DNA from: Pontederia crassipes | Taxonomy: Eukaryota; Streptophyta; Magnoliopsida; Commelinales; Pontederiaceae | Length of the DNA: 64,000 nucleotides | Direction of reading: 5' to 3' | Assembly: GCA_030549335.1 (NCBI GenBank) | Contig: CM060190.1 | Location: 67,036,118-67,100,117 of the forward strand | In this document: piece by piece, positions 1 to 11,726 of the stretch | How the letters are laid out: every line of letters starts with the position of its first letter | Numbering within the stretch: the first letter of the stretch is position 1 | Translations under genes and position numbers: made by a program | The notes under the pieces: generated by a model | Database searches by the model: none | Seen by the model: only the letters and a program-made list of their open reading frames with translations | Told to the model about the DNA's origin: nothing

Positions 1-1397
1 CTGTCCGAGCCCTTGAACAAGTTACGGTTCAACAAGGCTTGACCTTAGATGAAACCAGGACATTGGGTGAACTTGGGACAGCCAAACTCAAGTCTCTTGA
101 GGAGGCCCTTGAGATCAGATTGAAAGCCATTGAAATGGATGTCATGATGATCAAGGGCCACATGTTGGACGCCACTGGTCTTCGAGCAAGGTCGGCCATT
201 CCAAAGTTCACGGGTCCGGAGCCAAAGAAGTATGAAGGTGCAAGAGATGCCACCATCATCAACGACTTCTTGTGGAGTCTTGAAAAAAGGTTCAAGACTA
301 ATAAGATTTCAGTGGAGAAAGATCAAATCGACTTGGCGGTGCGGTACCTAACGGAGGGCGCACTTTTATGGTGGAGAAGGATGGAATAGAAGATTTCGAA
401 GGAGAAGATCGTCATCGACTCTTGGAGCACCTTCACCAAAGAATTGAAAAATCAATTCTATCCTGGAAATGCCTAGAAAATCTCCATGACCAAGTTGACA
501 AATCTGAGACAAATAGGTTCGGTGAAAAACTACATCGAACGATTCCAACCTCTAATGCTTGAGATGACAGGTACTATGGATGAAGCCACTTGGATCTTCT
601 TCTTCCTAAGAGGCTTGAGGCCCTGGGCGGCGCAAGAAGTCAAGCGACAGAAGGTTGTAACCATCAAAGAGGCCTTGACAGTGGCCAAGGCACTCACTGA
701 ATTCAATGTGGGTCGTGATCTTAGTGCGGCCAAAGACAAGGGTGTGCCCTCGGATAAAGGGCAGATTCACACTAAGAAGGTCAACAAGAAGGGTAAGAAG
801 GAGAAGAAGGAGAACAAGATTAGTAAGGAGGGAACCTCTAAGAAGTCAGTGAAGTATTTTACGTGTGGAGGGCCACACTATGCCCGAGAGTGCCCAAAGA
901 AGGGTGCCCTGGCCGCAATACAGGGCACATCCAAAGATGGAGATGAAGCCGCACATATGGGTGGCCATCATGGCTCTCACTTCAACCTCTGCAACCATAC
1001 CACTGAAGCCGAAGAAGGAGGCCATCAAGGGCCTCATGTTCACTGAAGTATTGGTGCAGGGACAGGCGGCTATGGCCTTGGTCGACACCGGGGACACCCA
1101 TAACTTCATGGCCCTTGAGAAGGCACAACGACTCGGCATCGACTTCAAGCATGAGCTAGGGCTGATCAAGACTATTAATACAGCCTCTCAACCCATTCAA
1201 GAAGTGGCCAAGAACCTACAAGTTCGAGTAGGTGATTGGGAAGGCACCATGTCCTTGACAATTGTGGCCATGGACGATCATAGGATGGTCCTTGGCATGG
1301 AGTTTCTCGACATGTTCTCTGAAGTCCATGTGACCCAGGAGGGGTTACATCTTGTGTCTAAGGAGAGAACACACCTGGTTCCTTTGAAGAGGGCGAA
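1..1397 (+). mobile_element. gag and protease region of the outer gypsy element (fossil part)
   Basis: The region encodes a plant gypsy-type gag with a long Lys-rich linker, a CCHC-type zinc knuckle near 855-895, and an aspartic protease-like domain around 1050-1340 with the LVDTG active-site motif. The reading is cut at 1397 by the nested Athila-like element. This part is a relic and is not expected to make a working product. Confidence 0.8.
1393..1397. repeat. target site duplication, left copy (gcgaa)
   Basis: Pairs with acgaa at 11722-11726 on the far side of the Athila-like element; four of five bases agree. The outer gypsy element continues on both sides, which supports these borders. 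Confidence 0.65.
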
Positions 1398-4170
1398 TGA
1401 TCACTATATGTTTATAACCCATTTTCGATGCAATTCATACATATCAAGTCCCATTTTTGCCTATTTTTTGGCCAATTATACTTAGAATGCATACATTGTG
1501 ATAACTAGTTGATATTCCTCATTTCATACTTATTTTCATGTGCATAGAGGTTCTGAAATGCCAAAATCCATTAATATTTAAATTCTATGCCAAGTTATCA
1601 TTTTGAGTAGAAGTTATCATTCCTATATGTCAAGTTATCATTATTTTGAGTGAACTGATTTTCAATGATTTTCTTGTCCTAAGTCCATCATTATCATGTA
1701 TAAATCATATTTGGATAGTCACATCTCAACTTATGTAAAGTTTTAAGCCCATTTGAACAAGTTATCATTTTTCAAGTACCAAGTTATCGTTAAAGAGCAA
1801 TTCTGTCATTTTGACATGCAAAACCATTAATTCTGCACAGGGACCTTAACCAATCATCTTATTATTGTTCTAAATCATTGCTGGTCAAATTTCATCACAT
1901 TTAGATAACCACAACTCAAGTTATCACAAGTTATCATTTTTAAGTCATATAAGTTATCGTTTTTGGGCACCCAAGTTATCACTTCTTAGAAATCTCATTC
2001 ATATTTGATTTCTGAATACACTCACTTGTTACTCTAGTCCATTTGATGCTTTTAATGCTTTGAATCACTTGCATTTAGATAATTTTCATGATTTGTGACA
2101 AGTTATCATTCTGGGCCCCTTAATTCATTAATTTTGATACAAGTTTTCATTCCTGCACAACACCTAATACCATTTGATATCTGAGCTAGCAACTATCATC
2201 ATCTTAATCTTTATTTCTCAAAACACCATTCAAGAGCTTTGATTCTTGCTGTTTGGGGATTTGTAGCAGGGAGAAAGGTGACCAACAAGTGGAAAAAGTA
2301 GGGGGAACCATCTACTTTTTCCTGCACAAAAAGGTGCTGCAGAGGCAGATTCTTCCAGGACTGGACAGGTGGCTCAAATCAAAGGATAAAGAATAATTTG
2401 ATGCTGATCCAAGGATGAAGAGGAGTCATATAAAAGGTGAAATTTCTAGAGGAGGAAAGGGGGGCTGGTCATTCAGGGTTTGGAGCAAGGAAGGGTTTCT
2501 GCTGGAGCTGCTGCTGCTTGGAGCTGCTGCTACTGCCGAGACACTTCAATCAATGATTTGTATCTGTTTCTCCTTCCATTTGATGTCAAGCTTTGTAAAT
2601 ATGAGAAGCTAAACTCCATTTCTTCTAGGATAGAGTAGTAGTTTAGATTAGTTTTGGATGGATATGGATAAAATTATAATCCTGCACTGAAATCAATTCT
2701 GATTTTTAGATTTTAGAACTATTCTGCATTGATTCATGTTATCATTAGATCCATTTGCAAACTATGACTGAGATGTATTATTTGATCTAATTATCTTTCA
2801 AAAATGCATTAAGAGATAATGTCATATTTCTGGATTCCATATAGATGCAAATCTGATTTCTGATTTTGGTTTCCTGAAAATCTGATTTCTTATTTTTTCT
2901 CTGAATCTGATTTCTTGGACTATTTGAGTCTGTTTGTCATTGTGGACCTGGTTAATAGAGCAGCTGAGAAGTTGATATTGTCCCCAATCTTGTTCAGAAA
3001 TGATTCAAGATGTTTGACATTCTTCATGATTCAAATCTGTTATTGTTTCTAATCTGATTTTAAAATCTGAATTCTGTTTCCTGAATTCTTTGGAATCTGA
3101 TTTGCCAATTGAACCCCTGATTCTATTCAATCACTGAGAGGTGAACCTTAGGGATTTCTTGCAGTCCAGAGATGGGACAAGAAGCATTTGGCAATTCTGA
3201 ATTTCAATGAATAATGTTGTTGATTTCCTGAATTGCAGATTTCTCTTTTCTGGTTTCTATTTGAATTCTGATTTCCATTGTCAAGCCTCAACTTAATCCA
3301 CTGCTGAGAGGTAGTCATTAGGTCATCCTTGAGATCGAAAGATGGACCAAGGAGCAATGGCAATTGTGAATTTCTGTGGTCATATGCTTTGCATTTCCAA
3401 TTGAGTTGTGTTTGTGTGGATTTCATTTTTCTTGCAACCGAGAGGTTGAATTCAAATCCCCCTGAAATTCAGAGATGAATCAAGGAGCACAACCACCATT
3501 ATTGGATAGATTTCATACTAGTTTGATTGTTTGGAGTGTTTCCATCTTTTTAAGATTGCAATTTCAAGTTATCATTTCAGAATTTCTTTGAATTGTAAAA
3601 ATCAGCATTGAGTCTTCATTTGAATTCATTGATAACTTGATTTTCAGTGAGGACCCTCTTTTGATTCAACCTAGCTAACAATTATATAATCATATATTGC
3701 TTAGTTAGAGGTCAATTGAGCTGTGGGAACAACCATTTTCAGGTTGAATCAAAAGTTAGACATTTAATAATAACTTGATCCATTTCATCTTTAATTAATT
3801 TAGATGAACCCCAAATTCTAGAAGAACCTTCCTCATTGATAGTTAAACATTTCTAGTCATTAATTTAGCATTTATAATTCATTTTTACAGAAGTTTTCAA
3901 AATCCCAAAACCTATTATCATTCTGCACTAGTTAAAAATTTGTTTTCACTTTCAACTTAAAAATCTATTTTTAGCCATTAGAGCAGAACTAATCTAGATT
4001 ATTTTAGGGTGTCTTAGACTTCAAATTCTTGTGAATACGATAACCTGAGTCTACTACAATTTACCTGTGCACTTGCAGCTAGTGAGTTGGGAGACCAAAA
4101 ATTTAAAAAAATTGACTCTTTTCTTTAATTTCAGCAAGTTATCACTACTCAATTCCAAATATCACTATCA
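1398..4170 (+). repeat. 5' LTR of the Athila-like element, 2773 bp
   Basis: Starts TGATCAC and ends ACTATCA, so it has TG...CA ends. It is AT-rich and carries about a dozen copies of the motif aagttatc(a/g), mostly between 1588 and 2110, with further copies near 3567 and 4137. The 3' half (about 2760-3500) consists of diverged modules of 140-190 bp with the shared words ctgagaggt and cagagatg(a/g). It matches 8977-11721 over its whole length. Confidence 0.9.
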
Positions 4171-4176
4171 AGTTTT

Positions 4177-4191
4177 TGGCGCCGTTGCCGG
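4177..4191 (+). promoter_or_regulatory. primer-binding site of the Athila-like element
   Basis: tggcgccgttgccgg lies six bases after the 5' LTR. This word is the usual primer-binding site of Athila-type plant elements. Confidence 0.8.
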
Positions 4192-4330
4192 AGATTTGAG
4201 GTCAATTAGGCTAACTTAGATAGTATAGATTAATTTTAGATTAATTTTTAATTTATTTGTTAGGCCAATTTTCAGTTTTTGCGAGTTATCATTTCTTACT
4301 TTTCATTTTTGTCTAGTTTTCATTTCTTTC

Positions 4331-7300
4331 TTGAATTTGATACTTCTGAATCTCTTTATGCAGGACTTGGACCATCAAGATGATCTATACCTATCAGAAC
4401 CTGAACCAGAGAGAGCCTTTAACAGAAGAAGAAGAATCCAAAGAGAAGAGACTAGAAGAAGGATTTTTGGGGAAGATACACACAACCTTGAAATGGAAAG
4501 AGGTGTGAATCAGAATATGGCAACTCCTACAATTCTTAGGGACTGTTATTCACCAAGCAATGCAAGGAATCAACCAGGGGGAGGAGCCTTAGCATCTGTG
4601 GCAAACTTTGAAGTTAATCCAGCCTTGATTTCAATGATTAGGCAAAGCCAATTTTCTGGACTTTGGACTGAAGATCCAGCTTGTCATTTGAACAATTTTA
4701 AGGAGATATGCAGCACTGTGAATTTTAGTAATATCCACATGAATGCAGTATATATGAGATTATTTCCCTTTTCACTCAAGGACAAGGTCAAGACATGGTA
4801 TAAAGAATTGAATTCTGAAGAGGTAGCCACTTGGGAATCAATTATTCAATTGTTCCTTTCAGAATTCTTTTCTCCTTTAAAAAATTGATAACTTCAAGGA
4901 TCAAATAGTGAGGTTCTATCAATTGGACCAAGAAAACATTTGTGAGACATGACAAAGGTTTCAAGGGTTGTTAAGGGCATGTCCCCACCATGGATTTGAA
5001 AAGTGACAATTAGTCAACTATTTTCATAAGGGATTGAACTACCCTAGCAAAGTGGCCTTGGACACTACAGTAGGAGGTATCTTTGCATCCAAAAATATAG
5101 ATGAGACTTACCAACTGATAGAGAACATTACAAAGAACCATCACTTCCTCACACATGATAAGACCTGAAGGCCACCTATGGACAATTCAGTGAACCAATT
5201 GTCAACCCAATTTGAAGAGGTGCTGTACGGACTTTGGAGTGATTGAACTTGCCTCCCAGGCAATAGGGCCTCTAATCCTGAGACAAGGTGCTGTGCATGT
5301 GGGAATCAAGGCCATGTGTCAGAAAATTTCAATTTGATTATGCAACAAGTGGAGCAAAGAGTTGATCAAATCAATGCTGTGGGAAATTATGAAATTAAAC
5401 CTCATGCTGAATTCTACACTCCAGAAAATAGGAATCATCCATACTTTTCTTACAAGGGCAACAACTATCAAGGAGCTCCCATGCAGAATCCTAGTTGGCA
5501 GCCAAGGATTTTTCCTAGAAACCAACAATTTCCATATCCAGATTAGTCCCAAGGTGTTCAAGTGCAAAGACCTCCTTTTGAGCAACCACCATCAACTCAA
5601 CATTCTCAAATTTCAAAAATAGAAGAGATGCTGCAACAAATTCTGAAGAATCAAGGCAATCAGGAGGAGGCAATTCTGAAAATGAATTCTAGACTTGATA
5701 CCATTGAGAACCAAGTTGCTCAGCAACCTAGCACCTCGGCTAGACCTCCTTTATTTTTTTCTGGACAGCCAGAGGTGAACCCTAAAGAACAAGTCCATGC
5801 TGTCCAACTCAGAAGTGGAAAGATTGTTGAAGAACCAATGAAGAAAGTAGAGGACAATCCAGCCCAAGTGAATCCAAAGTCCAAAGCTGCTGAAGAACCA
5901 GCTGAACTTATGGGAGAAAATCAGAACAAAGGCCCTCAAAATGAAGTCAGGACCAGGGTCTTTGATAGGGTACCTTTCCCTCAAAGATTAATCAAGATAA
6001 GGCAGGATCAACAGTATGGAAGGTTCATTGAAATCCTGAAGAAGTTAAATATCAATGTGCCATTTGTGAAGGCAATTCAGGAGATGCCCTCATATGCAAA
6101 GTTTTTGAAGAAAATCTTAACCAAGAAAAGGAGGATTATGAAGCATGAAACTATTACCTTGACTGAGGAAGCCTCTGCAATCATCCAAAACAAATTGCCA
6201 CCCAAGTTGAAAGATCCAGGAAGCTTCTCCATACCTTGTGAAATTGAAAATAGGAATATTCAAAGGGCAATATGTGATTTGGGTGCATTAGTGAGTGTTA
6301 TACCTCTTTCACTTTGTAGGAAGCTTAAAGTTGGAGATTTGAAGCCTACAAATTTATCTCTATAGCTGGCAGACAAATCCGTCAAGTATCCACATGGAAT
6401 CATTGAGGACATACCCTTCAAAGTTGACAAATTTTACATACCAATAGATTTTGTAGTACTTGACATGGATGAGGATTTGAATACTCCCATTCTTCTTGGG
6501 AGACCCTTCTTAGTCACTGCTGGGGCTGTCATTGATGTCAAGGAGGGCAGATTGACCTTTCAAATTGGGGAGGAGAAGATAGAATTTAATTTGGCACAGG
6601 TTATCAATAGACCAAATTGTCAGAAAAATAATTTTGAGGAGGGACAGCTAGATCAAGTTGTTCAGCAAATTTCTGCCATAATTCTCATTGAAGATCCAGT
6701 GCAAAGGTGCCTAATGTTTGATCATTTAAATGAATTAGAGGATCCAGAGGCTGAAGCATACAAATCAGCATTGAATTTATCCAAACCAGTGGAAAATTCA
6801 GAAAATCAACACCAACTACAGGAAGTTATCACTGCTGAAACTCAATTCAACTCAACTCAACTCAAGTCAATTCTTCCAAATTGGAACTCAAGCCTCTCCT
6901 CAACAACCTGAAGTATGCATTCTTGGGAGAGAATTCAACATTCCCTGTTATCATTAATGCAAATTTGCCAAAGGATCAAGTTGAAGAGTTATTGAAAAAA
7001 CTAAGGCTGTACAAGGAGATAATGTGCTATTCTATTAATGATATTAAGTGTATCAATCCCTCAATTTGCATGTATAGGATCCCCATGGAGGACAGCTACA
7101 AGCCCTCCATTGAATGTCAAAAGAAACTCAATCCAACCATGAAGGAAGTGGTCAAGAAAGAAGTATTAAAGTTGCTGAATGCTGGGATCATACATTCCAT
7201 TTCAGATAGTGAATGGGTCTGCCCTGTTGAGCTGAAACCTCCTTCTAGTCCAGGGGATTCATATATCATACATGAGAATTTTTGGGATGAGAAGCTAAGG

Positions 7301-8976
7301 AATTTTTTGTACAATGGTGGAGAAAATCAAGCTGAGAAGCAAAGGTCAATTATTGGCAAATTAAGAGATCCATACTTGATTAGTGAAGCTGTTCACAAAT
7401 TAAGATATCTACTTGATCATATCATACTATTCAAACTTCCTTGACATGAAGAAGTGGAAAAATGTCCAGCCTAAGACATTAAAGTAGGGCACTTATTGGG
7501 AGGTAACCCAAGGCATTTTACACTTAACTTTTCTATTTTGCAGGAATAAAGAAGAGAGGAATCAGATTCATTCATAATTTCAAAATTCAGGGAGTACTCT
7601 TATTCCTATTTCTGATTTTTACACTGAAAACTTAATGATAACTGATAATATCTTTCTCATTATGTTTCATTGATCATATCATCATCTGAACTTACATTCA
7701 TATCAATTATCCAAATCTGTTATAGCCCAATTTCAGTGAATTTCAAAAATTCTGCACTCCAAAATCTGATTAGTTGCAAATCTGCCATTCCACTGATATA
7801 TTTTATTTCTCTGCAGGATTAGTTGCAACTAATGAAGATTAGACCACCCAAAGATGTCGGATAAAATGCCAAGAGAATTCAAGTGCCAAATTTCATGCAT
7901 TTCACTCCCACCCACCCCTCTCCCTTGCCTATTTTTTTCAACCCTGAGGACAGTGTTGAGAATAAGCTTGGGGGAGAAAACCTGGTACTTTTCTATCCTT
8001 TATACCATGTTTTCAATTGATTTTAATGTTCATATCATAAATCATACCAGGTTATCAGTAGATTTTGCAAGTTATCATTGGTTTTCACAAGTTATCACTC
8101 GGTTATCAATTTTTAGACCCAACTCAATTCTGAATTCATTTTAACTCTGAAATGGGTAGAATACTTCATTTTGACAGTGGGTGCACTCCAATACCAAGTG
8201 TCCAACTTGGCCATTAGCCTTCTTGCTTTAATTGGTATTATGAATTCAGATGCATTTGAATGAAATTTTCAACTGAATTTTTTCCTTTTTGTGGGTTACA
8301 CTAGATGACACTTATGGATTGAATTAGTAATATCAGATGTCTAGAAGGGAGTCAAGGCTCTTGCTGCCATGCTAAATAGGAAAACTTGACTTTTTGAATA
8401 AATGGATCTAAACTATACTTGAGTTTGAACTATTGCTCTCTTCATGAACATGGTAGAAAAATGAGAAAAATGAAAAGTAAAAAGTTGTATGCATGCATAG
8501 AAAAAAAGAAGAGAGCAAAACTTCCAAAGGAATCTTTCTTCAATGCAAAAAGAAAAAAAATTAGGAGAGTAAAACTTCCAAAGGAATCTCTCCTAAAGAA
8601 AGCATGAATAAAAATCAGGTGCTAAACCTGTTTATATACATTTCATGAATAAAAGTCAGGTGTTAAATCTGTTTAATCAATTGAAAATCTGTTCATGAAG
8701 ATATTTATAGTTCAACCCCTTTGTAAAGTTGACAATTCCTACAATTCAAACATGTTATTGTTAGTACTTCTTCCATGGCTTAAATTTGTTTTGGCCTCTG
8801 TGATTCCCTAGCTAGAAATTGAGTTTTTGAAAAGAATGAAGTGTTGACAAAGTGAAAAACTCATTGGATTCAATTCAGCTAATCTTTGCTTCATTCGTGG
8901 ACTTTTAATTCAAGTTTGTCCTTAATTTCCGAATGTTTTGCTTGAGGACAAGCAAAAGGCTAAGCTTGGGGGAGTT
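4331..8976 (+). mobile_element. internal domain of the Athila-like element: gag, protease, remnant of RT (fossil part)
   Basis: A plant retrotransposon gag domain is visible near 4640-4880, a protease-type domain near 6240-6600 with the ILLGRPFL block, and the very start of a reverse transcriptase near 7060-7230. The rest, 7440-8976, is AT-rich and has no recognisable coding sequence; it contains small local duplications near 8510-8690. Broken, with several breaks. A polypurine tract (taagcttgggggag, 8961-8974) precedes the 3' LTR, and an identical 14-mer lies at 7963-7976. Confidence 0.75.
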
Positions 8977-11721
8977 TGATCACTTGCTGATCACTATATA
9001 TTTCTAACCCATTTTAGATGCAATTCATACATATCCAGTCCCATTTTTGCCTATTTTTGGGCCAATTATACTTAGAATGCATACATTGTGATAACTAGTT
9101 GATATTCCTCATTTCATACTTATTTCCATGTGCATAGAGGTTCTGAAATATCAAAATCCATTAATATTTAAATTCTATGTCAAGTTATCATTTTGAGGAG
9201 AAGTTATCATTCCTATATGTCAAGTTATCATTATTTTGATTGAACTGATTTTCAATGGTTTTCTTGCCCTAAATCCATCATTATCATGTATAAATCATAT
9301 TTGGATAGTCACATCTCAACTTGTGCAAAGTTTTAAGCCCATTTGAACAAGTTATCATTTTCAAGTGCCAAGTTATCGTTAAAAGATAATTCTGTTATTT
9401 CGACATGCAAAACTATTAATTCTGCATAGGGACCTTAAACAATCATCTTATTATTGTTCTAAATAATTGCTGGTCAAATTTCATCACATTTGGATAACCA
9501 CAACTCAAGTTATCACAAGTTATCATTTTTAAGTCATATAAGTTATCATTTTTTGGCACCCAAGTTATCACTTCTTAGAAATCTCATTCATATTTGATTT
9601 CTGAATGCACTCACTTGTTACTCTAGTCCATTTGATGCTTCTAATGCTTTGAATCACTTGCATTTGGATAATTTCCATAATTTGTGACAAGTTATCATTC
9701 CGGGCCCCTTAATTCATTAATTTTAATACAAGTTTTCATTCCTGCATAACACCTAATACCATTTGATATCTGAGCTAGCAACTATCCTCATCTTAATCTT
9801 TATTTGTCAAAACACCATTCAAGGACTTTGATGCTTGCTGTTTGGGAATTTGTAGCAGGAAGAAAGGTGACCAAAAAATGAAGGTGTTGCAGAGGCAGAT
9901 TCTTCCAGGACTGGACAGGTGGCTCAAATCAAAGGATAAAGAACAATTTGATGCTGATCCAAGGGTGAAGATGAGTCATATAAAAGGTGAAATTTCTGGA
10001 TGAGGAAATGGGGGCTGATCATTCAGGGTTTGGAGCAAGGAAGGATTTCTGCTGGAGCTGCTGCTTGGAGCTGCTGCTACTGCCGAGACACTTCAATCAA
10101 TGATTTGTATCTGATTTTCCTTCCATTTGATGTCAAGCTTTGTAAATATGAGGAGCTAAACTCCATTTCTTTTAGGATAGGGTAGTAGTTTAGATTAGTT
10201 TTGGATGGATATGGACAGAATTATAATCCTGTACTAAAATAAATTCTGATTTTCAGATTTCAGAACTATTCTGCATTGATTCATGTTATCATCAGATCCA
10301 TTTGCAAACTATGACTGAGATGTATTATTTGATCTAATTATCTTTCAAAAATGCATTAAAAGATAATGTCAGATTTCTGGATTCCATATAGATGCAAATC
10401 TGATTTCTGATTTTGGTTTCCTGAAAATCTGATTTCTTATTTTTTTTTTTTCTGAATCTGATTTCTTGGACTATTTGAGTCTGTTTGTCATTGTGGACCT
10501 GGTTAATAGAGCAGCTGAGAAGTTGATATTGTCCCCAATCTTGTTCAGAAATGATTCAAGATGTTTGACATTCTTCATGATTCAAATCTGTTATTTTTTC
10601 TAATCTGATTTTAAAATTTGAATTCTATTTCCTGAATTCTTTGGAATCTGATTTGCCAATTGAACCCCTGATTCTATTCAATCACTGAGAGATGAACCTT
10701 AAGAATTTCTTGCAGTCCAGAGATGGGACAAGAAGCATTTGGCAATTCTGAATTTCAATGAATAATGTTGCTGATTTCCTGAATTGTAGATTTCTCTTTT
10801 CTGGTTTCTATTTGAATTTTGATTTCCATTGTCAAGCCTCAACTTAATCCACTGCTGAGAGGTAGTCATTAGGTCATCTTTAAGATCGAGAGATGGGCCA
10901 AGGAGTAATGGCAATTGTGAATTTCTGTGGTCATATGCTTTGCATTTCCAATTGAGTTGTGTTTGTGTGAATTTCATTTTCCTTGTAACCGAGAGGTTGA
11001 ATTCAAATCCCCCTGAAATTCAGAGATGAATCAAGGAGCACAACCACCATTATTGGATAGATTTCATACTAGTTTGATTGTTTGGAGTGGTTCCATCTTT
11101 TTAAGATTGCAATTTCAAATTATCATTTCAGAATTTCTTTGAATTGTAAAAATCAGCATTGAGCCTTCATTTGAATTTATTGATAACTTGATTTTCAGTG
11201 AGGACCCTCTTTTGATTCAACCTAGCTAACAATTATATGATCATATATTGCTTAGTTAGAGGTCAATTGAGCTGTGGGAACAGCCATTTTCATGTTGAAT
11301 CAAAAGTTAGACATTTAATGATAACTTGATCCATTCCATCCTTAATTAATTTAGATGAACCCCAAATCCTAGAAGAACCTTCCTCATTGATAGTTAAACC
11401 TTTCTAATAATTAATTTAGCATTTATAATTTATTTTTACAGAAGTTTTCAAAATCCCAAAACCTATTATCATTCTGCACTAGTTAAAAATTTATTTTCAC
11501 TTTCAACTTAAAAATCTATTTTTAGCCATTAGAACAGAACTAATCTAGATTATTTTAGGGTGTCTTAGACTTCAAATTCTTATGAATACGACAATCTGAG
11601 TCTACTATAACTTACCTGTGCACTTGTAGCTAGTGAGTTGGGAGACCAAAAATTTTAAAAAATTGACTCTTTTCTTTAATTTCAGCAAGTTATCACTACT
11701 CAATTCTAAATATTACTATCA
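8977..11721 (+). repeat. 3' LTR of the Athila-like element, 2745 bp
   Basis: Starts at TGATCAC right after the polypurine tract and ends ACTATCA, followed by the acgaa flank. It differs from the 5' copy by scattered substitutions and small indels, including an 11-bp repeat of tgatcacttgc at its start. It carries the same aagttatc motifs and 140-190-bp modules. Confidence 0.9.
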
Positions 11722-11726
11722 ACGAA

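Larger units (their letters stand above)
1398..11721 (+). mobile_element. Athila-like Ty3/gypsy LTR element nested in the outer gypsy element (fossil)
   Basis: A 10.3-kb element with two long LTRs (1398-4170 and 8977-11721), a primer-binding site just after the first LTR, and a polypurine tract just before the second. The flanking pentamers gcgaa (1393-1397) and acgaa (11722-11726) look like a target site duplication with one mismatch. Gag and protease wording and the PBS fit the Athila group. Most of pol is not recognisable, so it is broken, with several breaks, and probably could not move by itself. By eye the LTRs differ by about 3-5 percent, which would mean roughly 1-2 million years at the rate commonly used for grasses. 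Confidence 0.85.

Noticed and set aside
1588-2110. Regularly recurring short words, considered as a CRISPR-like array
   Set aside because: Spacing is irregular, the word is short, and it lies in a plant LTR; CRISPR arrays do not occur in such genomes.
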